Source: Simiduia litorea (GTDB taxonomy: Bacteria > Pseudomonadota > Gammaproteobacteria > Pseudomonadales > Cellvibrionaceae). Taken from it: a stretch of 64,000 bases of DNA. Shown here in pieces: positions 1 to 8,669 of this stretch. The notes beneath the pieces were generated by a model. It made no database searches and had not been told where the DNA came from. It worked only from the letters and a program-made list of their open reading frames with translations. Each line of letters begins with the position of its first letter. Position 1 is the first letter of the stretch. Made by a program: the position numbers and the translations under genes. The stretch spans positions 186,001 to 250,000 of the forward strand of contig NZ_AP031497.1 of the NCBI RefSeq assembly GCF_042853465.1, read 5' to 3'.

Positions 1-987
1 GCTTAAAAAGCTGGTTTGGGCGCGATAGGCGCGCAGGGGTTGCTTGAGCAACGTCGCCATCAGGTTGTCAAATAGCACCGATGCTTGCCGCACCGCGAAG
101 ACCCCAGCTTTGGGTCGCGGTTGGCCCATGAGTGCAGCGGCATCGCCGGCGACAAACACGTCGCTGTGGCTGCTGGACTGCAGGTGTTCATTCACCTCAA
201 TAAAGCCCTGTCGATCGAGTGCTAAGCCGCTATCGGCAAACCAAGGCGCCGCATGGGCGTTGGTGCACCAAAAAATTTCGTCGGCAGGGTGCGCTTTATC
301 GCGCTGGTCGATGAGCAGGTTGGGTTCCACCCGAGCGATAGCGTGATCAGGAAATATATCGACTTTTAAGCGCGCCAGTTGCCGCTCTACCTTGGCGCGA
401 AAGCCGCTGCTGTAGCCTTGCAGCGGTTGTTGCTCAGGGAAAAACAAGGCCAGCCGAGCATTTGGTGCTCGGGCCCGCAATGCCGCGCAAATCTCCACCG
501 CTGCGGCACCGCCGCCGACCACCGCAATGGACATGGCAGGGGTGGCGCGCAAGCGTTCAAGCAGTGTTAACCAGCGCGGGTATAAAGCGCTAATGGGCTT
601 AACCGGGAGGGTGAACTGCGCGCTGCCAGGTACGCTGAGGCTGGGTGAGGCGCCGGTGTTGATGGATAGCAGGTCGAACTCAAGCGCTGGGCGGTTGGCG
701 AAGAGAATTTTTTTGGCGCTGAGATCGAGGCCAGTACAGGCGGCGCGAATAAACCGCACACCAGCGGTGCTACAGAGCCGATCTAAATCAATATGGGCTT
801 GTTCGAAACGGTAGTGGCCGGCCATCAGGCCAGGCAACATACCTGAGTAGGGTGTGTATACCGCCGGCGACACCAAGGTCAGGCGAATGCCGGCGGTTGG
901 CTTCATGTGCCAGAGGCGAATCAGCAGGGCGTGGGCGTGGCCGCCGCCGAGGAGCACAAGGTCTTGCACAATGGGTGTGTTATTCAT
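1..987 (-). CDS. FAD/NAD(P)-dependent oxidoreductase of the SelD-fusion type (partial, C-terminus outside window)
   Basis: The 329 visible codons start at ATG 987 and run off the left edge. The N-terminus has a Rossmann dinucleotide-binding motif (LVLLGGGHAHA, residues ~9-19) and a second one near residue 165 (AVVGGGAAAVE), then VFVAGDAAAL near residue 295, the usual FAD-binding end of pyridine nucleotide-disulfide oxidoreductases. The GGGHAH start and the PLRAYRAQTSFLS end are typical of the NADH-dehydrogenase-like domain fused to the N-terminus of selenide, water dikinase (SelD) in many proteobacteria, which makes selenophosphate. Whether a SelD domain follows lies outside the window. The neighbouring mnmH and putative selenate transporter genes strongly favour a role in selenium metabolism. 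A stand-alone oxidoreductase is the alternative. Confidence 0.8.
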   Translation of the reverse strand, partial: MNNTPIVQDLVLLGGGHAHALLIRLWHMKPTAGIRLTLVSPAVYTPYSGMLPGLMAGHYRFEQAHIDLDRLCSTAGVRFIRAACTGLDLSAKKILFANRPALEFDLLSINTGASPSLSVPGSAQFTLPVKPISALYPRWLTLLERLRATPAMSIAVVGGGAAAVEICAALRARAPNARLALFFPEQQPLQGYSSGFRAKVERQLARLKVDIFPDHAIARVEPNLLIDQRDKAHPADEIFWCTNAHAAPWFADSGLALDRQGFIEVNEHLQSSSHSDVFVAGDAAALMGQPRPKAGVFAVRQASVLFDNLMATLLKQPLRAYRAQTSFLS

Positions 988-1039
988 GGCGCCGATTATA
1001 GCGCCACTGGGCGGTGGCAGCTGCTGTTAAAGCAAGGAA

Positions 1040-1333
1040 TCAGTGGGCTGCCGGCGCGTCGAACACATAGTTGTGCAAAATATCCACTAGGTGGCTGCAC
1101 ACATGGCTTTCCAACAGCTCAAGCTGGCTGAATGCCGGTGTAATTTGGCGCTCTTGGTTTTGTTCTTGAATGGTCAGGCGAAAGCTGTCGCATCCTTCAG
1201 CCGGTGATTGCATCACCTGAAAATTAAAATCCGTGCACAAGCGGCTAAGGTGCGGAAAGGTAGACTCCTGTCTGGTTGCTATGTGAACTTCCATATCCCC
1301 TGCATGGTTCTGAATTTGCTGGGAGAGCGGCAT
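1040..1333 (-). CDS. small unknown protein in the selenium operon (97 aa)
   Basis: No family recognised. It is a soluble 97-residue protein with no signal peptide or membrane segment and three cysteines (about residues 33, 48 and 79) in short His/Cys-containing contexts (LCTDF, EGCDSF, HVCSHL). An AAGGG ribosome site precedes ATG 1333. It lies 52 bp upstream of the FAD oxidoreductase gene and downstream of the transporter, all on one strand, so co-transcription is likely. Location suggests a helper in selenium handling, but that is inference from context only. It may also be read from its own promoter in the 243-bp gap before it. Confidence 0.6.
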   Translation of the reverse strand: MPLSQQIQNHAGDMEVHIATRQESTFPHLSRLCTDFNFQVMQSPAEGCDSFRLTIQEQNQERQITPAFSQLELLESHVCSHLVDILHNYVFDAPAAH

Positions 1334-1576
1334 GGCGGTTTTTACCCTTGCTAGGCTAAGTTGAGTGTGCGGTTGCTATTTTTATGGCCGGCAAGCCTCC
1401 GCTCGCCAAGCTGGCGTATTTAGATGATTTAGCTCTAAAAACGCTTCTTTTATATGTAATACAACACGGAACCGATACTAACACCGCTGTAAAAAGAACT
1501 GCAATTGGGACTCCCGAGTCAGTGTAAAAAGCAACAGTTTTGCTGGATAAATGTACAAAAATAACGATTTATAGGG
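1334..1576. other. AT-rich intergenic gap inside the selenium operon
   Basis: 243 bp between the permease and the 97-aa gene, richer in A/T than the neighbouring genes. No convincing ORF, tRNA or intrinsic terminator. A short GCCAAGCTGGC near-palindrome lies around 1407-1417. The gap could hold a secondary promoter for the two downstream genes; nothing specific can be assigned. Confidence 0.3.
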
Positions 1577-3058
1577 TTATTCGTTGGATTCGGGTGTGGT
1601 TTTTAACGCTAGATAGCATCTAAGTTTATGCGCGAAGTGGTCCGCGCCGAGGGTCAAAAGGCTCGATACAGCGATGAGAATCCACGCCACGTCAAAACGC
1701 AAAGATTCGAACGCGGAGTCGATGTAAAACCCGAGGGTTGGAATGCCCAAAATACCGAGCATTGCGGTTTCCCGAATGATGATCTCCCAGCGGTACAGCA
1801 GGTAGGCGAGAAAGGAGCGGTAGAGCGATGGAATTACGTAAAAGCAAAAGCGGCTGAAGGCATTAGTCTCGAAGCTGGCAGCCGGTAAACCGGCGCTGTG
1901 TTGGCCGAGTAAATGCGCAATGATCGCGCCGTTGTGCAAGCTCATAGCCAGTATGGCCGGTAGCATCGAGGGGCCTAGCAACAGCAAGCCTAAAAAATTC
2001 AACAAATATTCGGGTAGAGTACGCAGCAAAATTAACCAGGCATCGCCAAGTCGGCGCAGCACTGGCTGCAGAAACAGGGGTGAATTTAGCGGCAGCCAAA
2101 GTAAGCTCAATATACCCGTCAGTACCAAGACAACTTGCGCTAGCAATACGGTGTTAAATAATCCCGGCAAAATTTGTTGAGTGGAAATTTTCAACCACCA
2201 TTGCAGGGATTGCTCAGGCGATAGATCGTAGCGCCAAGGGGTTGGCACTAGGTCGCTGATGAACTGTTGCGCCAAGCGTAAATCCCAATGCGCTTCTATG
2301 GGCACCAGATAAAACAACACCGGAATAGCGAATAAAAGTATGAGCGGTTTTAACCAAAAGCGCAGGCTAACCACCAGGGCGATCAGTGCGTAAATGAGCC
2401 CGCTGGCGTGGCTATAGTTACCTTCGCGCAGCGCCGTTTCCAGCAAAAAGCCCAAGGTGGGCAGCCCGATAAAGCCCAGCACAATGGATGAGCGCAATGC
2501 GCACTCCAAGCGATAGCTGGTGTAGTGGCGCATGGGCGCCCACACTAAGGGCAGCTTGGTGAATAAAAAATGACTGAAACTTTGCTGCTTTGTTGTGGCG
2601 CAGGCGAGCGCTGGCCGTGGGTCAATCTCTTCGAGTTGTTCGCCGTAAATTTTTGCCAGTGTACCGGTATAAGGCAACACCAAAGCCAGTAGACCAGCGA
2701 GCGAAGTTAAACCGAAAATTTGGATGAACAGTAGCGCCCAAAAAACCTCGTGAATAGACCGCAGCAGCGCAGCAAAGAGCCGGATGGCTTTGTTTCGGTA
2801 CCAAAGCGCGAGCGCGAAACCCAGTAGCGCCGCCAGGGAGATAGCCTGCACGGCGAAGGCGAGGGTGTTGAGTAGCGCTTGCAGAAAGCTTGGCCAGTGT
2901 TGAATGCTCGGGCTGATAAAACCCTGCGCCATAGCGCCAATTTCATGCCAAGGATTAACATGGGCGATATCGAGATCGGCAAACGCTAAGCACACCAACG
3001 CAATCAGCGCGAAATATAAACTGACCTGTCGTAAGCTGCGAGCAGAGGGCGCGGTCAT
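1577..3058 (-). CDS. PhnE-type ABC permease with two fused permease halves (putative selenate/oxyanion transport)
   Basis: 493 residues, about twice the length of a single PhnE, with two homologous binding-protein-dependent permease halves (roughly residues 55-255 and 290-485). Each half has several membrane helices and ends with a similar GIPTLGF / GLPTLGF segment (residues ~200 and ~440). The protein would form the membrane channel of an ABC importer. The gene starts 5 bp after the ATPase gene ends, so it is co-translated with the ATPase and binding protein. PhnE relatives normally carry phosphonate, but no phosphonate catabolic genes are nearby, and mnmH plus a SelD-type gene flank it, the context of the putative selenate transporter family. 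Substrate is inferred. Confidence 0.85.
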   Translation of the reverse strand: MTAPSARSLRQVSLYFALIALVCLAFADLDIAHVNPWHEIGAMAQGFISPSIQHWPSFLQALLNTLAFAVQAISLAALLGFALALWYRNKAIRLFAALLRSIHEVFWALLFIQIFGLTSLAGLLALVLPYTGTLAKIYGEQLEEIDPRPALACATTKQQSFSHFLFTKLPLVWAPMRHYTSYRLECALRSSIVLGFIGLPTLGFLLETALREGNYSHASGLIYALIALVVSLRFWLKPLILLFAIPVLFYLVPIEAHWDLRLAQQFISDLVPTPWRYDLSPEQSLQWWLKISTQQILPGLFNTVLLAQVVLVLTGILSLLWLPLNSPLFLQPVLRRLGDAWLILLRTLPEYLLNFLGLLLLGPSMLPAILAMSLHNGAIIAHLLGQHSAGLPAASFETNAFSRFCFYVIPSLYRSFLAYLLYRWEIIIRETAMLGILGIPTLGFYIDSAFESLRFDVAWILIAVSSLLTLGADHFAHKLRCYLALKTTPESNE

Positions 3059-3063
3059 CGTAT

Positions 3064-3732
3064 TTATTGATAAAGTTGCGTTAAATCGTGCAGCTGCAAA
3101 GATTTACTGGCTGCATCAATCACAATTTTTCCATCCGCTAGGCCTATCACGCGATCGCACAAGCTAAGCGCCAGCTCGACGTGATGCAAGGCAATAACAC
3201 TGGTGTCATGCTGGGCCAAAAATGACGTTAATAGCAACCGTCCTTGCTCGGCATCGAGTGCAGACACAGGTTCGTCGGCGAGTAATGCGCGCCGGCGTTG
3301 ATACAGCGCGCGACCAATGCCAACCCGCTGTTGTTGCCCGCCCGATAATTCGCCGGCTTTTTTCCACAGCTGTTGTTGCAATTGTAACTGCTCGGCAATG
3401 GCGCCTATCTCTTGCTGCACCGCCGCACTGGGGAAAAAAAGATTGCGCAAATTAGCTAGATGGCTGTGGCGTGTTAAACCGCCGGTATAGATGTTGTGGA
3501 ACAGGCTGAGCTGTTGCACTAAGGCGGGTTGCTGTGGGCACCATGCGCACTGGCTAATAAGCTGCTCGCGCATGTGGCCGAGCAAGGTGCTTTTGCCGCT
3601 GCCGCTCTTGCCCAGCAGCGCAACGCGCTCGCCCTGACGAATACTCAAGGAAATATCCTCGAGCACCGTTAACGGCGCGGCGCTATTGCCATAGTGCAGC
3701 TTGGCACCCTGGCACTCGAAAAAAACGCTCAC
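3064..3732 (-). CDS. PhnC-like ABC transporter ATPase (putative selenate/oxyanion importer)
   Basis: 222-residue nucleotide-binding subunit. Walker A is GKSGSGKST (residues ~42-50), the ABC signature is LSGGQQQRVGIGRAL (residues ~128-142), Walker B is ALLADEP with the following SALDAEQ D-loop, and the switch His is in IALHHVELA. It is shorter than typical PhnC (~250-280 aa), mainly between Walker A and the signature. It sits 4 bp after the binding-protein gene and 5 bp before the permease gene, the classic three-gene importer. Energises uptake by the 493-aa permease; the oxyanion substrate is inferred from the selenium neighbourhood. Confidence 0.88.
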   Translation of the reverse strand: MSVFFECQGAKLHYGNSAAPLTVLEDISLSIRQGERVALLGKSGSGKSTLLGHMREQLISQCAWCPQQPALVQQLSLFHNIYTGGLTRHSHLANLRNLFFPSAAVQQEIGAIAEQLQLQQQLWKKAGELSGGQQQRVGIGRALYQRRRALLADEPVSALDAEQGRLLLTSFLAQHDTSVIALHHVELALSLCDRVIGLADGKIVIDAASKSLQLHDLTQLYQ

Positions 3733-3736
3733 TGTG

Positions 3737-4606
3737 TTACCAGTCGTTCATTAAATCGAGCGCTTTCGCGGTGGCTTCAATGGGTTGATAAACATCGTTA
3801 TTGGTTGGCACAAACTTGGTGCGCGGGAAACTGCCTAACAGTTTTTCATCGCTTAATGTTAACAGCGCTTGCGTCAGCTTAGCGCTAAAGCCAGCGCCAT
3901 ACTGCGCATCAACGTCGCCGCGCAAGCTCCATTGGTAGTCTGGATAGGTGGGGGTGGTCCAAATAACCTGGACTTGCTGCGTGTCGATGTCGCCATTGGC
4001 CAGTGCTTGATCCCAAACGGTATAATTCAACGCGCCCACTTGGTAAGCGCCCGATTGCACCAGCGCTAAGGTGCGCGAGTGATCGCCACTAAAACCGACG
4101 CGGGAAAAAACAGCCTCCGGCGCCGCAGAAAACGCTTCGCGTAAATAGAATTCCGGCATTAAGCGGCCCGAGGTCGAACCTTTGGAGCCGAAGGTAAAGG
4201 TTTTACCTTTTAGTGCTGGGCTCAATGTTTCAGCGGGGCTTAAGCCTGCGCTTTTATGGGCAATGAAATAGGTTTTGAAAAATTGATCTTCATAACCTTG
4301 AGCAACAGCGACAGAGCCGGGCACTAAGGCTCGGGCTTGAACGCCAGATAGGCCGCCAAACCAAGCCAATTGCACTTGATTATTGCGAAACGCCGTAATG
4401 GCCGCTGGGTAACTTTTAACGGGAACGTATTTAACCTCTACACCTAATTCGGCACTGAGGTATTTTGCCATTTCACCAAAGCGTTCGATGAGCTGGCTTT
4501 CGTTTTGATCGGGAATAGCAGTAAAGGTAAAAACAGGCTGAGTTTTCTCGGCAGCGGAGAGGCCAAGAGAAACGAGCAGCGCTGCTAAAGCAGTCAATAA
4601 CCGCAC
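3737..4606 (-). CDS. PhnD-like periplasmic binding protein, putative selenate ABC transporter type
   Basis: 289 residues beginning with a cleavable signal peptide (MRLLTALAALLVSLGLSAA). The mature start FTFTAIPDQNESQL, then VKYVPVKSYPAAITAFRNN and LAWFGGLSGVQAR, match the PhnD superfamily and in particular the branch annotated as putative selenate-binding protein, which is found beside selD/mnmH genes. It would capture the anion in the periplasm and hand it to the permease. It begins 28 bp after mnmH. A GGAGAA ribosome site precedes ATG 4606. Phosphonate or phosphite binding cannot be excluded from sequence alone. Confidence 0.85.
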   Translation of the reverse strand: MRLLTALAALLVSLGLSAAEKTQPVFTFTAIPDQNESQLIERFGEMAKYLSAELGVEVKYVPVKSYPAAITAFRNNQVQLAWFGGLSGVQARALVPGSVAVAQGYEDQFFKTYFIAHKSAGLSPAETLSPALKGKTFTFGSKGSTSGRLMPEFYLREAFSAAPEAVFSRVGFSGDHSRTLALVQSGAYQVGALNYTVWDQALANGDIDTQQVQVIWTTPTYPDYQWSLRGDVDAQYGAGFSAKLTQALLTLSDEKLLGSFPRTKFVPTNNDVYQPIEATAKALDLMNDW

Positions 4607-4634
4607 GGTAGTTCTCCTTAGTTGGGTGTAAAGG

Positions 4635-5768
4635 TTAGTTGTTCAGTAACGGGTGATTCTCTAGTTTGATAAATTCGTTGGCCCACTCGATGCATTCGTC
4701 GGCGGGGCCGCGGAAAATTTCCCGGCCTTGGCGCAAACTTTTTTGGTAGTCGTACATGGGGTCGTAATAATCCACCAGCAACGTCTCAATGCCGGGCCTG
4801 AAACCCTCGGTGTTGCCGGTGCGGAAAAATTGTTCGAGGGCTGAGCTAAATTGGCTAAACAATAGGTCGAATTTATCGCCGCCAAGACGCTTGCGAATAC
4901 GCGATAAATTATCTAACACCTGAGCGCGAAAAGCCTGCTCGGCGAGACTGGCGTCCTGGTCAAAAAATGCCAGATACTTTGGCCAGGCTTCAGTTACGTA
5001 ATCGACCAGCGCTATATCGATACGCGTCTCAATCGGCGTTTCCAGTATTGCCAAAGGCGATTGCTGCATGCGCGCTTTCAGGTTTAAGGGCAGCGACACG
5101 CGGCCAATTAATTTGCCTTCATCTTCAACGAATACGGCCTGTTTGGGATTCCAGTGCAGCAATTTCATTAACGCGATGCTGACTTGGTTTTCAAAATCAA
5201 TTTGGCTCGGCTGATCATCCACTTGGCGCCCAAAGGCGCTACCGCGATGATTTGCCAGCGCCTCTAAATCGATCTGGCGCTGCAACTTCGAGAGTAAGAC
5301 GGTTTTGCCGCTGCCGGTGCGGCCGCTGATTAATACCAGCGGTGCGACAGCCGTGTTTGTTTCTAATTCGTCGATCAGGAAGCGGCGCATGGCTTTGTAG
5401 CCACCCACCACCAGTGGGTAATCTAATCCAGCTTCCTTAAGCAGTTGCTGCGAGAGTCGCGAGCGCAGGCCGCCGCGAAAACAGTAGAGAAAGCCGCTCG
5501 GGTGAGCTTGTGCATGTGCCAGCCAAGCCGATTGCCGTGCGGCTTTGATCTCTGGCGTCGCAATTTGCCAGCCCAACGCTATCGCTGCATCTTGGCCCTG
5601 CTCTTTATAGCGGGTGCCCACGTCGGCGCGCTGGCTATCGTCGAGTAGCGGGATATTGACCGAGCGAGGAAAGGCGCCGCGGGTGAATTCTACCGGCGCA
5701 CGCACATCCATCAAGGGCACATCCTCGAGGAATAGACGGCGATAATCGTCGGTATTTGGGCGCTTCAT
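4635..5768 (-). CDS. mnmH: tRNA 2-selenouridine synthase
   Basis: 377 residues, the usual length of MnmH/SelU (YbbB). Residues ~1-125 form a rhodanese domain with the catalytic-loop cysteine at C96 (LYCFRGGLRSR), and a P-loop GRTGSGKT follows at ~149-156. The enzyme converts 2-thiouridine at the tRNA wobble position to 2-selenouridine, through a geranylated intermediate, using selenophosphate. As the first gene of the minus-strand run with the selenate-type transporter and the SelD-type gene, it completes an uptake-to-tRNA selenium pathway. The gene is divergent from ppc with 208 bp between the starts. Confidence 0.95.
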   Translation of the reverse strand: MKRPNTDDYRRLFLEDVPLMDVRAPVEFTRGAFPRSVNIPLLDDSQRADVGTRYKEQGQDAAIALGWQIATPEIKAARQSAWLAHAQAHPSGFLYCFRGGLRSRLSQQLLKEAGLDYPLVVGGYKAMRRFLIDELETNTAVAPLVLISGRTGSGKTVLLSKLQRQIDLEALANHRGSAFGRQVDDQPSQIDFENQVSIALMKLLHWNPKQAVFVEDEGKLIGRVSLPLNLKARMQQSPLAILETPIETRIDIALVDYVTEAWPKYLAFFDQDASLAEQAFRAQVLDNLSRIRKRLGGDKFDLLFSQFSSALEQFFRTGNTEGFRPGIETLLVDYYDPMYDYQKSLRQGREIFRGPADECIEWANEFIKLENHPLLNN

Positions 5769-5976
5769 AGCAATTGTCGGCGGTTTTTAGGCGGCTGAGT
5801 TTACTTAATCGCGCCGCCAAGCACCAGCACACTGCGAAAACGCGGCGGCGCTGGTACAATGCGCTCGCCCAAAAAAAAGGGCAGGTTACACGGGCGAGAC
5901 GTGTAAACCCGATACAAGCTCCGCTAGAGAGCGTCATTTTCACAGGAATGAGTCGCAAGGCTCGCAGGAGTAAATC

Positions 5977-8592
5977 ATGAGCGCGCTGCGCAATCAGGTA
6001 AAGGCACTGGGTACCCTATTGGGGCAAACCATTGCTGAAGACAAAGGCCCCGAGTGTTTAGCGCTCATAGAATCTATCCGCTTGCAGGGCAAGGCTATCG
6101 ACGGCGGCGATCAAAAAGCGCTGCTGTCTTTGATGGGAAAAATTTCCGAAGGCGACGATGAAACCTTGCTAACCATCGCTCGCGCGTTTAGCCAGTTTCT
6201 CAATATGGCCAACATTGCTGAACAAATTTACACCGTGTCTGATGAGGCACAGAGCTTAATTGACAGGCCTGACCCTTTCGCCGGTTTACAAGCACAGTTC
6301 GATGCCAAGCGCTGGCAGAAACAAGATTTCGCCAAAGCCATGGCAAACTTGCATATCGACCTTGTGCTCACCGCGCACCCAACCGAAGTGACGCGTCGCA
6401 CCCTGATTCATAAATACCGTGAAATTGAAGCCCAGTTGCGCCGTGGTGCCGATGCCGATAACGGCCGCATTCAAGAATTGATGGCGCAAGATTGGCACAC
6501 CAACTCAATTCGCCGCATTCGCCCCACCCCGGTAGATGAAGCCTCTTGGGGTTTGGCGGTGATTGAAGATTCACTCTGGACTGCGCTGCCATTATTCATG
6601 CGCCAACTCGATCAGCACGCGCAAACCATTACTGGCGAACCATTACCTTTGGCTACTGCGCCAGTGCGCATGAGCTCTTGGATGGGCGGCGATAGAGACG
6701 GCAACCCCTTTGTGACGGCAAAGCTCACGCGCGAAGTGATTGCTATGTCGCGTGCAAAAGCGGCGGAACTCTACGGTAAAGATTTAGAGCAGCTGTCCAT
6801 GGAATTATCCATGATGGAAGCCAGCCCTGGCTTGATTGCAGCGCTGCCTGAAGAACACAAAAACTCAGAGCAACCCTATCGCGAATTAATTCGCCCGCTG
6901 CGTAAATTATTAGCCCTGACCCGCGAGCAAATGGAAGCGCAAGCGCGCACAGGAGCACCAGCCGATACGCGCCAACACTTATTGGAAAGCGCACAAGAAT
7001 TATTGGCACCACTACATTTGTGCTACCACAGTTTGATGGAGTGCAACCTCGCCAGCATCGCCCGCGGTAACTTGCTCGACGTGATTCGCCGCATTCAATG
7101 TTTTGGTGTCGGTTTAATTCGCTTAGATATTCGCCAGCACTCAGAGCGCCATAACGACGTACTCGCTGAATTAACCCAGGTATTGGGGCTGGGTGATTAC
7201 CTACAGTGGAGCGAAACCGAACGGCAACAATTTTTGCGCGCTGAACTGGAAAATCGGCGGCCGCTCATTCCTGCTGACTGGGCCCCCAGTGCCGATGTAG
7301 CCGAAGTGTTAGAAACGGTTTCTGTTATCGCACAAACGCCGATCGAAATGATGGGTATCTATATTATCTCCATGGCGAGTCAGCCGTCCGATGTACTGTT
7401 AGTGCAGTTGTTGCAAAAGGCCTGTGGCGTATCTACGCCATTGCCAGTAGCGCCGCTGTTCGAAACACTTGATGACTTGGACAATGCCGAGCAAGTGATG
7501 ACCGACTTGCTGGCTATGCCCGGTTATAAGGAGCGCACCAAAGGTCATCAGTACGTGATGATTGGCTACTCAGATTCGGCTAAGGACGCCGGCGTATTGG
7601 CGGCCTCGTGGGCGCAATATCGAGCTCAAGATGCGTTGATTAAATTACATCAACGCGAAGATTTAAAACTCACCTTGTTCCATGGTCGCGGCGGTGCTAT
7701 CGGCCGTGGCGGCGGCCCGGCGCACGGCGCCATTTTATCGCAGCCACCGGGTTCGGTGACTGGCGGTTTGCGTGTCACCGAGCAAGGCGAAACCATTCGT
7801 TACAAATTCGGTATGCCGAAACTCGCCGTGCGTAGCTTATCGCTCTATGCCAGTGCCATTCTCGAAGCCTTGTTGGCGCCGCCACCAGAGCCAAAACCAG
7901 CATGGCGCGACTTAATGGACAGCATGTCGGAAAAAGCCTGCAAAACCTACCGCAGTTATGTGCGCGAACAGCCAGACTTTGTTCGCTATTTCCGCCAGGG
8001 CACGCCCGAACAAGAACTGGCGCAGCTGCCGTTGGGTAGCCGTCCGGCCAAGCGTAAATCGTCCGGCGGTATCGAATCTTTGCGTGCCATTCCGTGGATT
8101 TTCGCCTGGACCCAAAACCGCCTTATGCTGCCAAGCTGGCTAGGTTTCGGCACTGCCTTGGAAGATGCATTGCAGAACAACGCCGAGCCACTGCTGAAAG
8201 ATATGCAGCAGCACTGGCCTTTCTTTCGCTCGCGCCTAGCGATGATGGAAATGGTTTACAGTAAATCCAATGCAAAAATCTCTGCGCTCTACGATGCCAA
8301 GTTAGTTGAAAAAGAACTGATCGGCATGGGTGAAGATTTGCGCAATTTGTTAACCACGGACATCAGCACGCTGCTCAAATTTTTGGGTCAGTCGTCGTTA
8401 CTTGAAAACGATGCTTGGGGTCAGCAATCGCTGGATGTGCGCCAGAGTTATTTGGTGCCCTTGCATTTGCTGCAAATCGAATTGCTCGCGCGGGTACGCG
8501 CCAGTCACGATGAAAATCAAGTCAGTGACTGCAACAGAGCACTCATGGTATCTATGACTGGTATTGCGGCAGGTATGCGCAACACCGGTTAA
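5977..8592 (+). CDS. ppc: phosphoenolpyruvate carboxylase
   Basis: 871-residue cytoplasmic enzyme that carboxylates PEP with bicarbonate to oxaloacetate, replenishing the TCA cycle. Signature 1 VLTAHPTEVTRRT holds the catalytic His (H134). Signature 2 FHGRGGAIGRGGGP lies at ~568-581, and GGLRVTEQGE follows. The last residues (GIAAGMRNTG) are the conserved C-terminus used by the allosteric site. ATG 5977 has an AGGAG site 6 bp upstream. A possible TACAAT -10 element lies at 5855-5860. Transcribed alone and ended by a strong terminator at 8611-8640. Confidence 0.97.
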   Translation: MSALRNQVKALGTLLGQTIAEDKGPECLALIESIRLQGKAIDGGDQKALLSLMGKISEGDDETLLTIARAFSQFLNMANIAEQIYTVSDEAQSLIDRPDPFAGLQAQFDAKRWQKQDFAKAMANLHIDLVLTAHPTEVTRRTLIHKYREIEAQLRRGADADNGRIQELMAQDWHTNSIRRIRPTPVDEASWGLAVIEDSLWTALPLFMRQLDQHAQTITGEPLPLATAPVRMSSWMGGDRDGNPFVTAKLTREVIAMSRAKAAELYGKDLEQLSMELSMMEASPGLIAALPEEHKNSEQPYRELIRPLRKLLALTREQMEAQARTGAPADTRQHLLESAQELLAPLHLCYHSLMECNLASIARGNLLDVIRRIQCFGVGLIRLDIRQHSERHNDVLAELTQVLGLGDYLQWSETERQQFLRAELENRRPLIPADWAPSADVAEVLETVSVIAQTPIEMMGIYIISMASQPSDVLLVQLLQKACGVSTPLPVAPLFETLDDLDNAEQVMTDLLAMPGYKERTKGHQYVMIGYSDSAKDAGVLAASWAQYRAQDALIKLHQREDLKLTLFHGRGGAIGRGGGPAHGAILSQPPGSVTGGLRVTEQGETIRYKFGMPKLAVRSLSLYASAILEALLAPPPEPKPAWRDLMDSMSEKACKTYRSYVREQPDFVRYFRQGTPEQELAQLPLGSRPAKRKSSGGIESLRAIPWIFAWTQNRLMLPSWLGFGTALEDALQNNAEPLLKDMQQHWPFFRSRLAMMEMVYSKSNAKISALYDAKLVEKELIGMGEDLRNLLTTDISTLLKFLGQSSLLENDAWGQQSLDVRQSYLVPLHLLQIELLARVRASHDENQVSDCNRALMVSMTGIAAGMRNTG

Positions 8593-8610
8593 TCGATTTT
8601 AGCTGCTGTA

Positions 8611-8640
8611 AAAAAGCCGCGCCCTATGCGCGGCTTTTTT
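8611..8640. terminator. intrinsic terminator after ppc, probably bidirectional
   Basis: A 12-bp perfect stem (AAAAAGCCGCGC / GCGCGGCTTTTT) with a 5-nt CCTAT loop. T-runs on both strands mean it can also end transcription of the convergent gsp gene, which stops at 8670. Confidence 0.9.
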
Positions 8641-8669
8641 ATGGAGGATTTTTTAACAATCTTTTCCTG

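Noticed and set aside
1577..4606. Phosphonate (PhnCDE) transporter assignment
   Set aside because: Family similarity is there, but no phosphonate lyase or hydrolase genes are near and the flanking genes are selenium-related, so the putative selenate branch is a better fit.
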